Assembly (NCBI GenBank): GCA_017467535.1
Contig: JAFUST010000083.1
Span: forward strand, 1 to 64,000
Length of the DNA: 64,000 bases
Origin: Prevotella sp.
GTDB lineage: Bacteria; Bacteroidota; Bacteroidia; Bacteroidales; Bacteroidaceae
Reading direction: 5' to 3'
Under the pieces are notes generated by a model. The model ran no database searches. It had not been told where the DNA came from and saw only the letters and a list, made by a program, of their open reading frames with translations. This document shows, piece by piece, positions 38,622 through 47,794 of this stretch. Numbering within the stretch: position 1 is the first letter of the stretch; each line of letters opens with the position of its first letter. Both the position numbers and the translations under genes were made by a program.

Positions 38622-38644
38622 TTGCATCAAAACTTCGATAAATG

Positions 38645-38679
38645 GGCTGGCGAGCGTATGCACGCCAGCCTTTTTTTTT
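38645..38679 (+). terminator. Terminator of the OmpA-like gene
   Basis: GGCTGGCG pairs with CGCCAGCC around a 10-nt loop, followed by nine T residues. Confidence 0.85.
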
Positions 38680-38707
38680 GCTGTGGCGATAAAAAGTCTG
38701 TAGAAAA

Positions 38708-38739
38708 TTTGGCGGATTCAAAAAAAGTTCGTACCTTTG
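38708..38739 (+). promoter_or_regulatory. Promoter of tRNA-Val
   Basis: TTTG at 38708-38711, a 20-bp spacer, TACCTTTG at 38732-38739, about 20 bp before the tRNA. Confidence 0.75.
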
Positions 38740-38759
38740 CACCCGCTTAAAAGAAGCGA

Positions 38760-38837
38760 GGGCGTTTAGCTCAGTTGGTTTAGAGCATCTGCCTTACAAG
38801 CAGAGGGTCGGCGGTTCGAATCCGTCAACGCCCACCA
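38760..38837 (+). tRNA. tRNA-Val (anticodon TAC)
   Basis: Full cloverleaf with acceptor GGGCGTT/AACGCCC, D-arm TAGCTCAGTTGGTTTAGAGC, anticodon stem TCTGC/GCAGA around CTTACAA (anticodon TAC), and T-arm GGCGGTTCGAATCCGTC. The CCA end is encoded. A promoter precedes it and a hairpin terminator follows, so it is a single-gene unit. Confidence 0.96.
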
Positions 38838-38840
38838 CTC

Positions 38841-38870
38841 AAAGGAGTTCCAATCTTGGAACTCCTTTTT
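38841..38870 (+). terminator. Terminator of tRNA-Val
   Basis: AAAGGAGTTCCA pairs with TGGAACTCCTTT around a 4-nt loop and is followed by T residues. Confidence 0.85.
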
Positions 38871-38925
38871 TGTTAAATATATAAAAAGAAATGTCGCAGA
38901 TTCATTGATTGTCGATAATTTTACC

Positions 38926-38933
38926 TATATTTG
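38926..38933 (+). promoter_or_regulatory. Promoter -7 box of the 38960 lipoprotein gene
   Basis: TATATTTG at 38926-38933, 26 bp before the start; a TTG at 38905-38907 gives an 18-bp spacer. Confidence 0.55.
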
Positions 38934-38959
38934 TAGCCGCCTAAAATGATTTTGATTCT

Positions 38960-39727
38960 ATGATAGCCAAGAAGTCTCTATACACTATTTATGCAATCAT
39001 GATGTTCGTGATGGCGTTGGCTGTGATGGCATGTGGCAATGATGACGAAGACGATGGTGATGAGGATCAGGCGCAGAAGATTGTTCACTCGTGGATTCTT
39101 CAGGAACAGAATGGAGGCAATGTGGATGTGTTGACTTTTACGGCCGATGGACATTTGGTCAGGTCGGTGCTGAAGAATGTTGATGATGTCTTTCTGAGAT
39201 ACGATGAAAGTGATGTTCCCTGTGTCAGTGACGGCTATACAGTCAGATATGTGGAGGAAGGAGATACGGTCTCCAAGACTTGGGTCTTCCGCGATGGTGT
39301 GTTGCTGTTTGATGGTTTGCGGTATCTTCAGATGGATGGTGTTTGGAGGGCTAACTTTGAACAGGCTGTGTTGACCACCTCTGAGGGTATCAATTACAAT
39401 CCAAATGGGACTTTGGCTCCAGATGGACAGGAAATCTATGGGAATTGGTCTGCCAATGGCTATACACTGAGTTTCTTTACTGATGGCCGGGTCAGCCTGA
39501 CAGTGTCTTCCGGAAAATACAGAGATGTGTTTCATGGCACGTTCAAGGTTTCGTCTGGCTATGAGATGACGTTCACCGCCAAGCAGGAGTTGCAAGAGAA
39601 CTATACGTGGTCAGGGGAGCAGGCCGTTCAAGGTTCCGGGCATTGTGAGATAGACCTCGATGATATGCACGTGAACCTGCGGATAGGCAACGATGAGTTC
39701 GGCACCACGTATAGGAAGATGTATTAG
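38960..39727 (+). CDS. Putative lipoprotein of unknown function
   Basis: A 255-residue protein. The signal peptide ends in the lipobox VMAC, followed by an acidic linker (GNDDEDDGDEDQ), a common tether for surface or outer-membrane lipoproteins in Bacteroidales. The mature part contains two beta-rich stretches of similar pattern (about 38-120 and 150-255) with motifs such as LTFTADGHLVRS and LSFFTDGRVSL. These resemble lipocalin-like folds in which a formatted string describes effect on growth or metabolites, but I cannot name a family. It is a single-gene unit between tRNA-Val and purB. Confidence 0.75.
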   Translation: MIAKKSLYTIYAIMMFVMALAVMACGNDDEDDGDEDQAQKIVHSWILQEQNGGNVDVLTFTADGHLVRSVLKNVDDVFLRYDESDVPCVSDGYTVRYVEEGDTVSKTWVFRDGVLLFDGLRYLQMDGVWRANFEQAVLTTSEGINYNPNGTLAPDGQEIYGNWSANGYTLSFFTDGRVSLTVSSGKYRDVFHGTFKVSSGYEMTFTAKQELQENYTWSGEQAVQGSGHCEIDLDDMHVNLRIGNDEFGTTYRKMY

Positions 39728-39780
39728 TTGGATGGTTCGTCAAGAATAATGGGGGAAATCCAGAAAAATATGTATTTCTC

Positions 39781-39812
39781 TTTGTTTTATTCCGAAAAAA
39801 GTCGTAACTTTG
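39781..39812 (+). promoter_or_regulatory. Promoter of purB
   Basis: TTTG at 39781-39784, a 20-bp spacer, TAACTTTG at 39805-39812, 50 bp before the start codon. Confidence 0.75.
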
Positions 39813-39862
39813 CAGTCTCTTAGTAAAATGGCTTTTATAAAAGTATAACGTATTAATAGTAA

Positions 39863-41209
39863 ATGGAATTAGATGTGTTGACGGCCATCTCGCCTATTGA
39901 TGGTCGCTATCGTGGTAAGACAGAGCCGCTGAGCGAGTATTTTTCAGAATATGCGTTGGTGAGATACCGTGTACGGGTGGAGATAGAATACTTCATAACG
40001 CTCTGCGAATTACCCTTGCCCCAACTTCAGGATTTCAATCACGCACTGTTTGAGCCCCTGCGCGACATCTATCGTACTTTTACCGTTGCCGATGCGCAGC
40101 GGGTGAAGGACATTGAGAGCGTGACCAACCACGACGTGAAGGCCGTGGAGTATTTCATCAAGGAGAAACTCGACCAGATGGGCGGTTTCGAGCACTACAA
40201 GGAGTTCATTCATTTCGGCCTGACTTCACAGGACATTAACAACACCAGTGTCCCCTTGTCCATCAAGGAAGCCTTGGACAATGTCTATCTGCCCCTGTTG
40301 GAGGAACTGATAGAGCAGTTGAACGACTATGCCGAGGCTTGGAAAGATGTGGCTATGCTTGCCAAGACCCATGGCCAGCCTGCTTCTCCCACTCGCTTGG
40401 GCAAGGAGGTGATGGTCTATGTCTATCGTCTGGAAGAGCAGGTGCGGGCCTTGAAGGACACCCCCATCACTGCAAAGTTCGGCGGAGCCACCGGCAATTT
40501 CAATGCCCATCATGTGGCCTATCCCCAGTACGACTGGCGTGAATTCGGCAATCAGTTTGTCAGCGAGAAACTCGGTCTGGAGCGTGAGCAGTACACCACT
40601 CAGATTTCTAATTACGACTGGTTGGCAGGCCTGTTTGATGCCATGAAGCGTATCAACACTATCATCATCGACTTGGACCGCGACTTCTGGATGTACATCT
40701 CGATGGACTACTTCAAGCAGAAGATCAAGGCCGGCGAGGTGGGATCGAGCGCCATGCCTCACAAGGTGAACCCCATCGACTATGAGAACAGCGAGGGCAA
40801 CCTGGGCATTGCCAATGCCATCCTGCAGTTCTTGGCACAGAAATTGCCTATTAGCCGTTTGCAGCGTGACCTGACCGACTCGACGGTGCTGCGCAATGTG
40901 GGTGTGCCTATGGGACATTCGCTCATTGCTTTCCAGAGCACGCTCAAGGGCTTGCGCAAACTGATCCTCAATGAGGATAAGTTACACGAGGACTTGGAGA
41001 ATACATGGGCCGTGGTGGCAGAGGCCATTCAGACCATTCTGCGCCGTGAGGCCTATCCCAACCCTTATGAGACGCTGAAGCAGTTGACGCGCACCAACCA
41101 GAAGATGACAGCCGAGACCATTCACGAATTCATTCAGACGCTCAATGTCAGTGATGAGGTGAAGGAAGAACTGATGGCCATCACGCCTTGGAACTACACA
41201 GGCGTTTAA
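39863..41209 (+). CDS. purB: Adenylosuccinate lyase
   Basis: Cleaves adenylosuccinate and SAICAR in purine synthesis. N-terminal LTAISPIDGRYRGKTEPLSEYFSEYAL, catalytic-region HFGLTSQDINNT, AKTHGQPASPT and the superfamily signature GSSAMPHKVNPIDYEN are all present. Length 448 is normal. It has its own promoter and precedes the pseudouridine synthase after 87 bp. Confidence 0.96.
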   Translation: MELDVLTAISPIDGRYRGKTEPLSEYFSEYALVRYRVRVEIEYFITLCELPLPQLQDFNHALFEPLRDIYRTFTVADAQRVKDIESVTNHDVKAVEYFIKEKLDQMGGFEHYKEFIHFGLTSQDINNTSVPLSIKEALDNVYLPLLEELIEQLNDYAEAWKDVAMLAKTHGQPASPTRLGKEVMVYVYRLEEQVRALKDTPITAKFGGATGNFNAHHVAYPQYDWREFGNQFVSEKLGLEREQYTTQISNYDWLAGLFDAMKRINTIIIDLDRDFWMYISMDYFKQKIKAGEVGSSAMPHKVNPIDYENSEGNLGIANAILQFLAQKLPISRLQRDLTDSTVLRNVGVPMGHSLIAFQSTLKGLRKLILNEDKLHEDLENTWAVVAEAIQTILRREAYPNPYETLKQLTRTNQKMTAETIHEFIQTLNVSDEVKEELMAITPWNYTGV

Positions 41210-41296
41210 GTGGCCTGAGACCTGATAGGAAAATAAGAACGAACAGAAAAAGAACGCCGTGAGGCCAATATTAACCTTTTAAAGAGTATTTAGATT

Positions 41297-42679
41297 ATGG
41301 ATTTTGAGAACGAGAACAAACAAGATGATCAATTGGTGGAGAAGGATGGTGGCCGTGATGGCTATCAGCGGGAGTTCCGCCCGGTAGGACGTTCGCCGCG
41401 TCCCCGTATCCACACCGGACAGCGCCCTTCTACGGGTTATGAGCGTCCCAGTTACAGCAAGCACAATCAGGATGATGAGGGCGGCTTCCGCCCCGAAGGT
41501 TTTGGAGCAGGTCTGCAGAGCCAGGCGCCTCAGCATGGCTATCGTCCTCGTACAAATAACTATAATAATGGTGGCTACGGCCAGCAGCGTCAGGGTGGCT
41601 ATCAGCCCCGTCAGCAGCAGGGTGGCTATCGTCCCCGATATAATCAGGAAGGTGACGAGCAGGGCTATCAGCCCCGTCAGGGTGGCTACGGTCAGCCTCG
41701 TCAGGGCGGCTATGGCCAGCAGCGCCAGGGTGGCTATGGTCAGTCTCGTCAGGGCGGCTACGGCCAGCAGCGCCAGGGTGGCTATGGCCAGCAGCGTCAG
41801 GGCTATCAGTCCCGTCAGGGTGGCTACGGTCAGCAGCGTCAGAGCGGCTATGGCCAGCGTCCGCAGGGTGGCTTCCGTCAGCGTACGGCCGACTATGATC
41901 CCAATGCCAAGTATAGCCAGAAGAAGCGTATCGAGTATAAGGAGCAGAACTATGATCCCAGCGAGCCCATCCGTCTGAACAAGTTCCTGGCCAATGCCGG
42001 TGTGTGCAGCCGTCGTGAGGCCGACGATTTCATCCAGGCAGGTGTCGTGACGGTGAATGGTGAGGTGGTGACCGAACTGGGCACCAAGGTGCTGCGCACT
42101 GATGTAGTGCGTTTCCACGATGATCCCGTCACACTGGAGAAGAAGGTCTATGTGCTCCTCAACAAGCCCAAGGACTATGTGACCACGAGCGACGATCCCC
42201 AGCAGCGCAAGACCGTGATGGACCTGGTGAAGAACGCCTGCCCGGAGCGCATCTATCCCGTTGGGCGTCTTGACCGCAACACCACGGGTGTGCTTCTGCT
42301 CACCAACGATGGCGACCTGGCTTCCAAGTTGACGCATCCCAAGTTCCTGAAGAAGAAGATATATCATGTCTATCTCGACCGCAACGTGACGGCTCACGAC
42401 ATGCAGCAGATTGCTGAGGGCGTGACACTCGATGACGGTGAGATCAAGGCCGACGATGTCCAGTATGCCGACCCCGTAGACAGAAAGCAGGTAGGCATCG
42501 AGATCCATTCGGGCAAGAACCGCATCGTGCGCCGTATCTTCGAGAGCCTGGGCTATAAGGTCATCAAACTGGACCGTGTGCAGTTTGCCGGCCTGACCAA
42601 GAAGAACCTCCGTCGTGGTGACTGGCGCTATCTGACAGAGGATGAAGTTGATCGTTTAAGAATGGGAGCATATGAGTAG
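41297..42679 (+). CDS. rRNA pseudouridine synthase (RsuA/RluB family) with a low-complexity N-terminal tail
   Basis: The C-terminal 245 residues form an S4 RNA-binding domain ([22 protein letters not shown]) and a pseudouridine synthase domain with the catalytic Asp in [20 protein letters not shown]. The N-terminal 215 residues are disordered and dominated by an octapeptide repeat RQGGYGQQ, encoded by 24-bp DNA repeats at about 41677-41882. Such Gly-Tyr-Gln-Arg tails may bind RNA or phase-separate (inference). The target is probably 23S rRNA. The stop overlaps asnS by 8 bp, so the genes are coupled. Confidence 0.9.
   Translation: MDFENENKQDDQLVEKDGGRDGYQREFRPVGRSPRPRIHTGQRPSTGYERPSYSKHNQDDEGGFRPEGFGAGLQSQAPQHGYRPRTNNYNNGGYGQQRQGGYQPRQQQGGYRPRYNQEGDEQGYQPRQGGYGQPRQGGYGQQRQGGYGQSRQGGYGQQRQGGYGQQRQGYQSRQGGYGQQRQSGYGQRPQGGFRQRTADYDPNAKYSQKKRIEYKEQNYDPSEPIRLNKFLANAGVCSRREADDFIQAGVVTVNGEVVTELGTKVLRTDVVRFHDDPVTLEKKVYVLLNKPKDYVTTSDDPQQRKTVMDLVKNACPERIYPVGRLDRNTTGVLLLTNDGDLASKLTHPKFLKKKIYHVYLDRNVTAHDMQQIAEGVTLDDGEIKADDVQYADPVDRKQVGIEIHSGKNRIVRRIFESLGYKVIKLDRVQFAGLTKKNLRRGDWRYLTEDEVDRLRMGAYE
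41677..41882 (+). repeat. 24-bp coding tandem repeat (RQGGYGQQ octapeptides)
   Basis: About nine imperfect 8-residue units; variants change the last one or two residues (QP, QQ, QS), and one unit is shortened to RQGYQS. Codons vary between units (GGC/GGT, TAT/TAC), so the repeat is not freshly duplicated throughout. Confidence 0.8.
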
Positions 42680-44111
42680 AACAAAGATAGTTGACGTACT
42701 GAAGAGTACGGAATACGGAAAAGAGGTGTGTGTGAAGGGCTGGGTGCGTACCCATCGCTCCAGTAAGGCCGTTGACTTTATTGCCCTGAACGACGGCTCG
42801 ACCATCAAGAACGTGCAGGTGGTGGTAGACCCCTCGCAGTTCGACGAGCAGTTGCTGAAGGACATCACCACAGGCAGTTGTATCTGTGCTGTCGGCAAAC
42901 TGGTGGAGAGCCAGGGAGCCGGTCAGGCCTCGGAGATTCAGGCTACGGCCCTGGAGATCTACGGTCTCTGCGGTAACGACTATCCCATGCAGAAGAAGGG
43001 CCAGTCGTTTGAGGCCATGCGTAAGAACGCCCACATGCGTCTCCGTACCAATACCTTTGGTGCCGTGATGCGCATCCGCCACAACATGGCTATGGCCATC
43101 CACACATACTTCCACGAGCATGGCTTCTTCTACTTCAACACGCCGCTCATCACGGCCAGCGACTGCGAGGGTGCCGGCAATATGTTCCAGGTGACGACGA
43201 AGAACCTCTACGATCTGAAGAAAGACGAGCAGGGCAAGATCATCTACGACGATGACTTCTTCGGCGAGCAGACCTCACTCACGGTGAGCGGTCAACTCGA
43301 GGGCGAACTGGGTGCTACGGCCCTGGGTGCCATCTATACCTTCGGCCCCACGTTCCGTGCCGAAAACTCCAACACCCCGCGCCACTTGGCCGAGTTCTGG
43401 ATGGTGGAGCCCGAGGTGGCCTTCCTCGACCAGGAGGAACTGATGGATCTGGAGGAGGACTTCATCAAGTATTGTGTGAAATGGGCTCTCGATAACTGCA
43501 AGGATGACCTGCAGTTCCTCAACCAGATGATCGACAAGACACTCATTGGACGCCTGGAAGGTGTGCTGAAGGAGACCTTTGTCCGTCTGCCCTATACCGA
43601 GGGAATCAATATCCTGCAGGAGGCCATCAAGAACGGCAAGAAGTTTGAGTTCCCCTGCCAGTGGGGTGACGACCTCGCCTCGGAGCACGAGCGCTACCTC
43701 GTGGAGGAGCACTTCAAGAAGCCCGTCATCATGACCGACTATCCCCGTGCCTTCAAGTCGTTCTATATGAAGCAGAACGTGGATACTGCCGACGGCGGTA
43801 GCGTGGGCTACAAGGGTGCCATTGCTCCTGGTCCCACCATGCAGGGCACCGATGTGCTGTTCCCGCAGATCGGTGAGATCATTGGTGGCTCAGTGCGTGA
43901 GGAGAGTTACGACAAACTGATGAGTGAGATAGAGCGTCGCCAGATGGATCAGACCCACCTGTGGTGGTACATCGACACCCGTCGCTGGGGCTCTTGTCCG
44001 CATGCCGGTTTCGGCCTTGGCTTCGAGCGTCTCATCCTGTTTGTGACCGGTATGCAGAACATCCGCGACGTCATCCCCTTCCCCCGTACCCCGAAGAGCG
44101 CAGAGTTCTAA
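42672..44111 (+). CDS. asnS: Asparaginyl-tRNA synthetase
   Basis: Class II synthetase charging tRNA-Asn. The OB-fold anticodon domain is at the N-terminus ([25 protein letters not shown]), motif 2 is in [25 protein letters not shown], and motif 3 is [16 protein letters not shown]. Length 479 is slightly above the E. coli enzyme (466). Its start codon is inside the end of the upstream pseudouridine synthase gene, and a terminator follows. Confidence 0.96.
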   Translation: MSRTKIVDVLKSTEYGKEVCVKGWVRTHRSSKAVDFIALNDGSTIKNVQVVVDPSQFDEQLLKDITTGSCICAVGKLVESQGAGQASEIQATALEIYGLCGNDYPMQKKGQSFEAMRKNAHMRLRTNTFGAVMRIRHNMAMAIHTYFHEHGFFYFNTPLITASDCEGAGNMFQVTTKNLYDLKKDEQGKIIYDDDFFGEQTSLTVSGQLEGELGATALGAIYTFGPTFRAENSNTPRHLAEFWMVEPEVAFLDQEELMDLEEDFIKYCVKWALDNCKDDLQFLNQMIDKTLIGRLEGVLKETFVRLPYTEGINILQEAIKNGKKFEFPCQWGDDLASEHERYLVEEHFKKPVIMTDYPRAFKSFYMKQNVDTADGGSVGYKGAIAPGPTMQGTDVLFPQIGEIIGGSVREESYDKLMSEIERRQMDQTHLWWYIDTRRWGSCPHAGFGLGFERLILFVTGMQNIRDVIPFPRTPKSAEF

Positions 44112-44139
44112 TCTGTTTAAAGATATACATCTTCATCAG

Positions 44140-44174
44140 GCGGTGCTTCTTTTCACGAGAGGCACCGCTTTTTT
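44140..44174 (+). terminator. Terminator of asnS
   Basis: GCGGTGC pairs with GCACCGC (44162-44168) and a T run follows. Confidence 0.8.
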
Positions 44175-44202
44175 AGTGGTTAGAACAAGAAAGTCTTCCA
44201 AT

Positions 44203-44311
44203 ATCTTCTTCGGGTGCAAGGTATGGCAAGTCAGGCAGTAAGGAATGGCACTTTACTATAGTAAAGTCCTATCGGAACGACCGTAAAGTGCCATACTTTG
44301 CACCCGAAGAT
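44203..44311. repeat. Composite interspersed repeat, copy B (palindromic module)
   Basis: A 109-bp palindromic element: ATCTTCTTCGGGTGCAAGG at the left end is complementary, with small indels, to TGCCATACTTTGCACCCGAA and GAT at the right. Inside are nested inverted repeats around CTTTACTATAGTAAAG. Its reverse complement aligns with 6031-6128. No ORF. Confidence 0.65.
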
Positions 44312-44344
44312 GGCTTCGGAACACCCCGAAGATGACGTCAGCAG

Positions 44345-44427
44345 GTTTGAAGCCTCCAAACAGGGAGTTTGAAGCCTCCAAACGATGGGTTTGAAGCCTC
44401 CATTCCCATCGTTTGGAGGCTCCAATC
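44345..44427. repeat. 22-bp-period hairpin array, type 2 (four units)
   Basis: Units begin at 44345, 44367, 44389 and 44411, exactly 22 bp apart. The core is GTTTG-AAGCCTC-CAAAC; unit 3 ends CATTC and unit 4 is GTTTG-GAGGCTC-CAATC. Next to copy B of the composite repeat, between asnS and the 44545 lipoprotein gene. Confidence 0.8.
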
Positions 44428-44479
44428 CTTATGGCGTGAAGCGTATTGTGACCTGATTGGAAAAAATGTTGCTAAAATG

Positions 44480-44510
44480 TTTGTGTTTTTGTTTTTTTTT
44501 CTTAAATTTG
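44480..44510 (+). promoter_or_regulatory. Promoter of the envelope operon at 44545
   Basis: TTTG at 44480-44483, a 19-bp spacer, TAAATTTG at 44503-44510, 34 bp before the first start codon. Confidence 0.75.
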
Positions 44511-44544
44511 CACTCGTAAAGTTAAAACTGTTATTCTCCTAATC

Positions 44545-46332
44545 GTGAAAATGATGAAAAGTATTGTAAAGACATTTGCTTTTTGCCTGCTGGCAGGTGC
44601 TTGGGGAGTTGTCGGTTGTACCGATGACAAGTACGACCTGGGCGACCTCGACATGACAATGGGCTTGGGCAGCGACCAGTTGCAGTTGCCCGTGAAGAAT
44701 TCTGTGAAGGACATTCTGCTGGATGACATTCTCGACATTGGGGACAGCGAGAGTGTGACTACGGATGAGAATGGAAACTACAAGTACGAACAGAGTTCCA
44801 TTATTGATGATGTTACAGACATCAAGGTTGAGAAGATATCTCTAGCCAAGGCTGGCGATCCCATTGAGAACCCTGTCATACTGACAGTGGGTGCTTTCCC
44901 CGATGGTACGCCTGAGGGAACAGAGGTTCCCTATACCGGTGGTGACATAGAAGGCCAGATAGAGACCTTCGACTATATTTCCGACGAACAGGCACAAGTG
45001 ATCGATCTGCGGTCAGGCGAACTGGATGGCGAAATGGCACTGACGGTCTATTTCTCTTCCAAGTTGAGGGCCGTGGTGGAGACCATTGATGAGATGAGTA
45101 TCGAACTTCCTCAGTATATGGATTTTGAGGTAATCGATAAGTCGGACAATGCCGTGCGACAAGGCAACGTCATCAAGTTCACCAACCAGAACACAGACAA
45201 TCAGGCTGTGGTGAAGATTAACGTGACCAAGTTGGACTTTGCAGCCGATAAGAATACCTCTGCCGACAATAGCATCAAGTTCGACACTGACAAAAAAATC
45301 GTTGAGATGCACGGTAAGGTCAATGTGTTTGCCAAAATCAGCAAGACCAAGAAGCGCACAATAGCCGATGATGGCTACCCCGATGCAGCCATCCGCAGTA
45401 CACTGGTTATCGACGATATCATGGTCAACAGCGCCCTGGGCAAGTTTGATCCTGACATTACAATAGAAGACAGCAAGATAGAACTGAACGACCTGCCGGA
45501 CTTCCTGACCGACGATGACGTGGTGGTCGATCTCTACAATCCGCAGATTATCTTTACAGCCACCAGCCGACTGCCCATGCCTGGCACCATCAATGTCACG
45601 CTGGAGGCCAAGATGAACGACGGCACGGTGATCAAGACCATCGAGGTGGACGGTATCAAGGTCTTGCAGGAGGGCGACAACAAGGTCTGTCTGTCGCGTC
45701 TCGAACAGGACATCCCATCCGGCTGCACAGACTATAAGGTGGTGCCTAACCTGTCGGAAATCATTGAGAAAGTGCCCGACGTGATTGAGGTACGCATTGC
45801 TGCCAAGGCGGACGCATCCCAAGACTACACCCTTGAGTTTGGCCGTAACTATTCGCTCACGGGTATAGAGTACAGCATTCTGGCTCCGCTTGCCTTTGGT
45901 GATAAGGCCAGGGTCATCTATAACGACTATGTGGACGGATGGGCAGAGGATATGCCCGACGACATGGACTTCGAGAAGGATGCCTACATCGAGGTGACGG
46001 CCAATATGGACAGCAACGTGCCTATGAACCTGACTATGAAGGTGAAGGCTGTGGATGTGGATAAGAACGAGATAGAGAATGTGGTCTGCCAGGTGGACAA
46101 GGACATCGCAGGAAGTGCCGATGGCAATATCGTGACCACCCCCATCAGGATTCTCATCAAGCGCAACAACAATGTGGGTTCGCTGACAGATGTCGATGGC
46201 ATTCACTTCACACTGGAGGCAGCCTCCAATGATACGCTGAAAGGCAAGACGCTGAACGCAACGGAGAACAAATTAACGGCCCGCGACATCACCGTGACGA
46301 TTCATGGTCGAGTGATAGCAGACTTCAATTAA
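44545..46332 (+). CDS. Large putative lipoprotein of unknown function
   Basis: A 595-residue protein. The signal peptide ends in VVGC, a lipobox, followed by an acidic region. The mature protein is rich in beta strands with several similar modules (for example VIEVRIAAKADASQDYTLEF and YIEVTANMDSNVPMNLTMKV), suggesting repeated immunoglobulin-like domains. It probably sits in the outer membrane facing either side. It is followed after 20 bp by a DUF5723 barrel and after another 47 bp by a second barrel, so all three may form one surface assembly. No family name recognised. Start may be Met1 or Met4 (44554). Confidence 0.75.
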   Translation: MKMMKSIVKTFAFCLLAGAWGVVGCTDDKYDLGDLDMTMGLGSDQLQLPVKNSVKDILLDDILDIGDSESVTTDENGNYKYEQSSIIDDVTDIKVEKISLAKAGDPIENPVILTVGAFPDGTPEGTEVPYTGGDIEGQIETFDYISDEQAQVIDLRSGELDGEMALTVYFSSKLRAVVETIDEMSIELPQYMDFEVIDKSDNAVRQGNVIKFTNQNTDNQAVVKINVTKLDFAADKNTSADNSIKFDTDKKIVEMHGKVNVFAKISKTKKRTIADDGYPDAAIRSTLVIDDIMVNSALGKFDPDITIEDSKIELNDLPDFLTDDDVVVDLYNPQIIFTATSRLPMPGTINVTLEAKMNDGTVIKTIEVDGIKVLQEGDNKVCLSRLEQDIPSGCTDYKVVPNLSEIIEKVPDVIEVRIAAKADASQDYTLEFGRNYSLTGIEYSILAPLAFGDKARVIYNDYVDGWAEDMPDDMDFEKDAYIEVTANMDSNVPMNLTMKVKAVDVDKNEIENVVCQVDKDIAGSADGNIVTTPIRILIKRNNNVGSLTDVDGIHFTLEAASNDTLKGKTLNATENKLTARDITVTIHGRVIADFN

Positions 46333-46352
46333 CCTAAAAGACAGAAACAACT

Positions 46353-47747
46353 ATGAGATACAATAGACTATTCCTGATGGCTGTCTTCTCCACGTTGGTG
46401 GCAACAGCCAGTGCTCAGACTTTAAGTTCAGCCTACTTCACGCAGGACTATAAGTACCGTCATGATATGAACCCTGCTCTTGGCAATGACCAGAACTATA
46501 TCTCTATACCCGTCCTGGGCAACCTGAGCATTCAGACTCAGGGCAACTTCGGCGTCGGGGATGTGCTCTTCCTTAATCCGGCTACTGGCCGTTACGACCG
46601 TACATTCATGCATCCCGATGTCTCGGTCAGCGATGCTCTTGGTGGCCTGAACTCTGACAAGAACAAGGTGATAGGTGATATCGGCATCACGCTTCTGTCG
46701 GCTGGTTTCAAGGGTTTTGGTGGATACAACACGGTGGAAATCAGTTCGAAAACGCAGTTGGGCGTTTCGTTGCCTTATGATCTGTTCCGCTTTGCCAAGA
46801 ACCTGAACAACGACATCTATGACATTGGCGATATCGATGTGCGTGCCCAGTCATACGTCGAACTGGCCTTCGGACATTCCCGCCAGATTGGCGATGACCT
46901 CCGCGTGGGTGCCAAGGTGAAGTTGCTCTTTGGTGCGGCTCGCGCTGATCTTAGCCTGAAGGATGTTCGGGCAGAGATGCCCGCTGGTGCCGATAAGTGG
47001 ATTGTCTCTGGCAATGCTCAGGCCGACGTGATGATGAAGGGCTTCATGTTCAAGTCTGGCCGCAAGGACTATGAACTGCGAAGCGGCTCTTATGACTATG
47101 TGAACGATGTAGATGTGGACGGTGCTGGCCTGGGTGGTTTTGGACTGGGCCTTGACCTGGGTGCCACCTACAAGGTGATGGACGGACTGACTGTCAGTGC
47201 TGCCCTGACAGACCTCGGCTTCATTAGTTGGAGCAACGACGTGCAGGCTGTCAACCGCGGCACCTCTTTCGAGTTTGAGGGTTTCCGGGATATCTCCGTC
47301 AACGAAGACCGCAATCCCAATACCTTCAAGAAGACCAATAAGACCTATTCTGACCAGATTGCCGACTTCATTCACTTGAAGGATGAGGGAGATCAGGGCT
47401 CTGTCACTAAGGGGCTTGCAGCCACTGTCCGCTTGGGAGCCGAGTATAAATTGCCAATGTACGACAAATTGTCGTTTGGACTCTTGCTCCAACAGCGCAT
47501 CAACGGCCCGTTCTCTCTGACCGAAGGTCGCCTGAGTGCCAATTGGGTGCCCCTGAAGTGGCTCGATGGTGGCGTCAATGTGGCTGTGAACAACTATGCC
47601 GCCAGCACGGGCTGGGTGCTGAACATCCATCCCAAGGCGATCAACTTCTTTGTCGGTATGGATCACATCCTCGGAACGCAGACCAAGGAAGGCATTCCCC
47701 TCAGTTCTAATGCCAGTGTTAACTTTGGCATGAACGTGGCGTTCTGA
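46353..47747 (+). CDS. DUF5723 family outer-membrane protein
   Basis: A 464-residue predicted beta-barrel. Signal peptide MRYNRLFLMAVFSTLVATASAQ, then an N-terminal DMNPAL segment typical of DUF5723 and FadL-like PorV-type barrels (MNPA motif). Alternating aromatic/glycine strands run through, and the end is SVNFGMNVAF, typical of a barrel closing on Phe. Function unknown; it lies between a large lipoprotein and another barrel protein and is probably co-expressed with both. Confidence 0.8.
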   Translation: MRYNRLFLMAVFSTLVATASAQTLSSAYFTQDYKYRHDMNPALGNDQNYISIPVLGNLSIQTQGNFGVGDVLFLNPATGRYDRTFMHPDVSVSDALGGLNSDKNKVIGDIGITLLSAGFKGFGGYNTVEISSKTQLGVSLPYDLFRFAKNLNNDIYDIGDIDVRAQSYVELAFGHSRQIGDDLRVGAKVKLLFGAARADLSLKDVRAEMPAGADKWIVSGNAQADVMMKGFMFKSGRKDYELRSGSYDYVNDVDVDGAGLGGFGLGLDLGATYKVMDGLTVSAALTDLGFISWSNDVQAVNRGTSFEFEGFRDISVNEDRNPNTFKKTNKTYSDQIADFIHLKDEGDQGSVTKGLAATVRLGAEYKLPMYDKLSFGLLLQQRINGPFSLTEGRLSANWVPLKWLDGGVNVAVNNYAASTGWVLNIHPKAINFFVGMDHILGTQTKEGIPLSSNASVNFGMNVAF

Positions 47748-47794
47748 CCGCAGATTGTTTAGCATATACATTAACCCCCAAAAACAAAAGTGAT

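Noticed and set aside
41279..42508. A 409-codon Leu/Ala/Thr-rich frame antisense to the pseudouridine synthase
   Set aside because: Its hydrophobic repeats are just the reverse complement of the [14 protein letters not shown] repeat.
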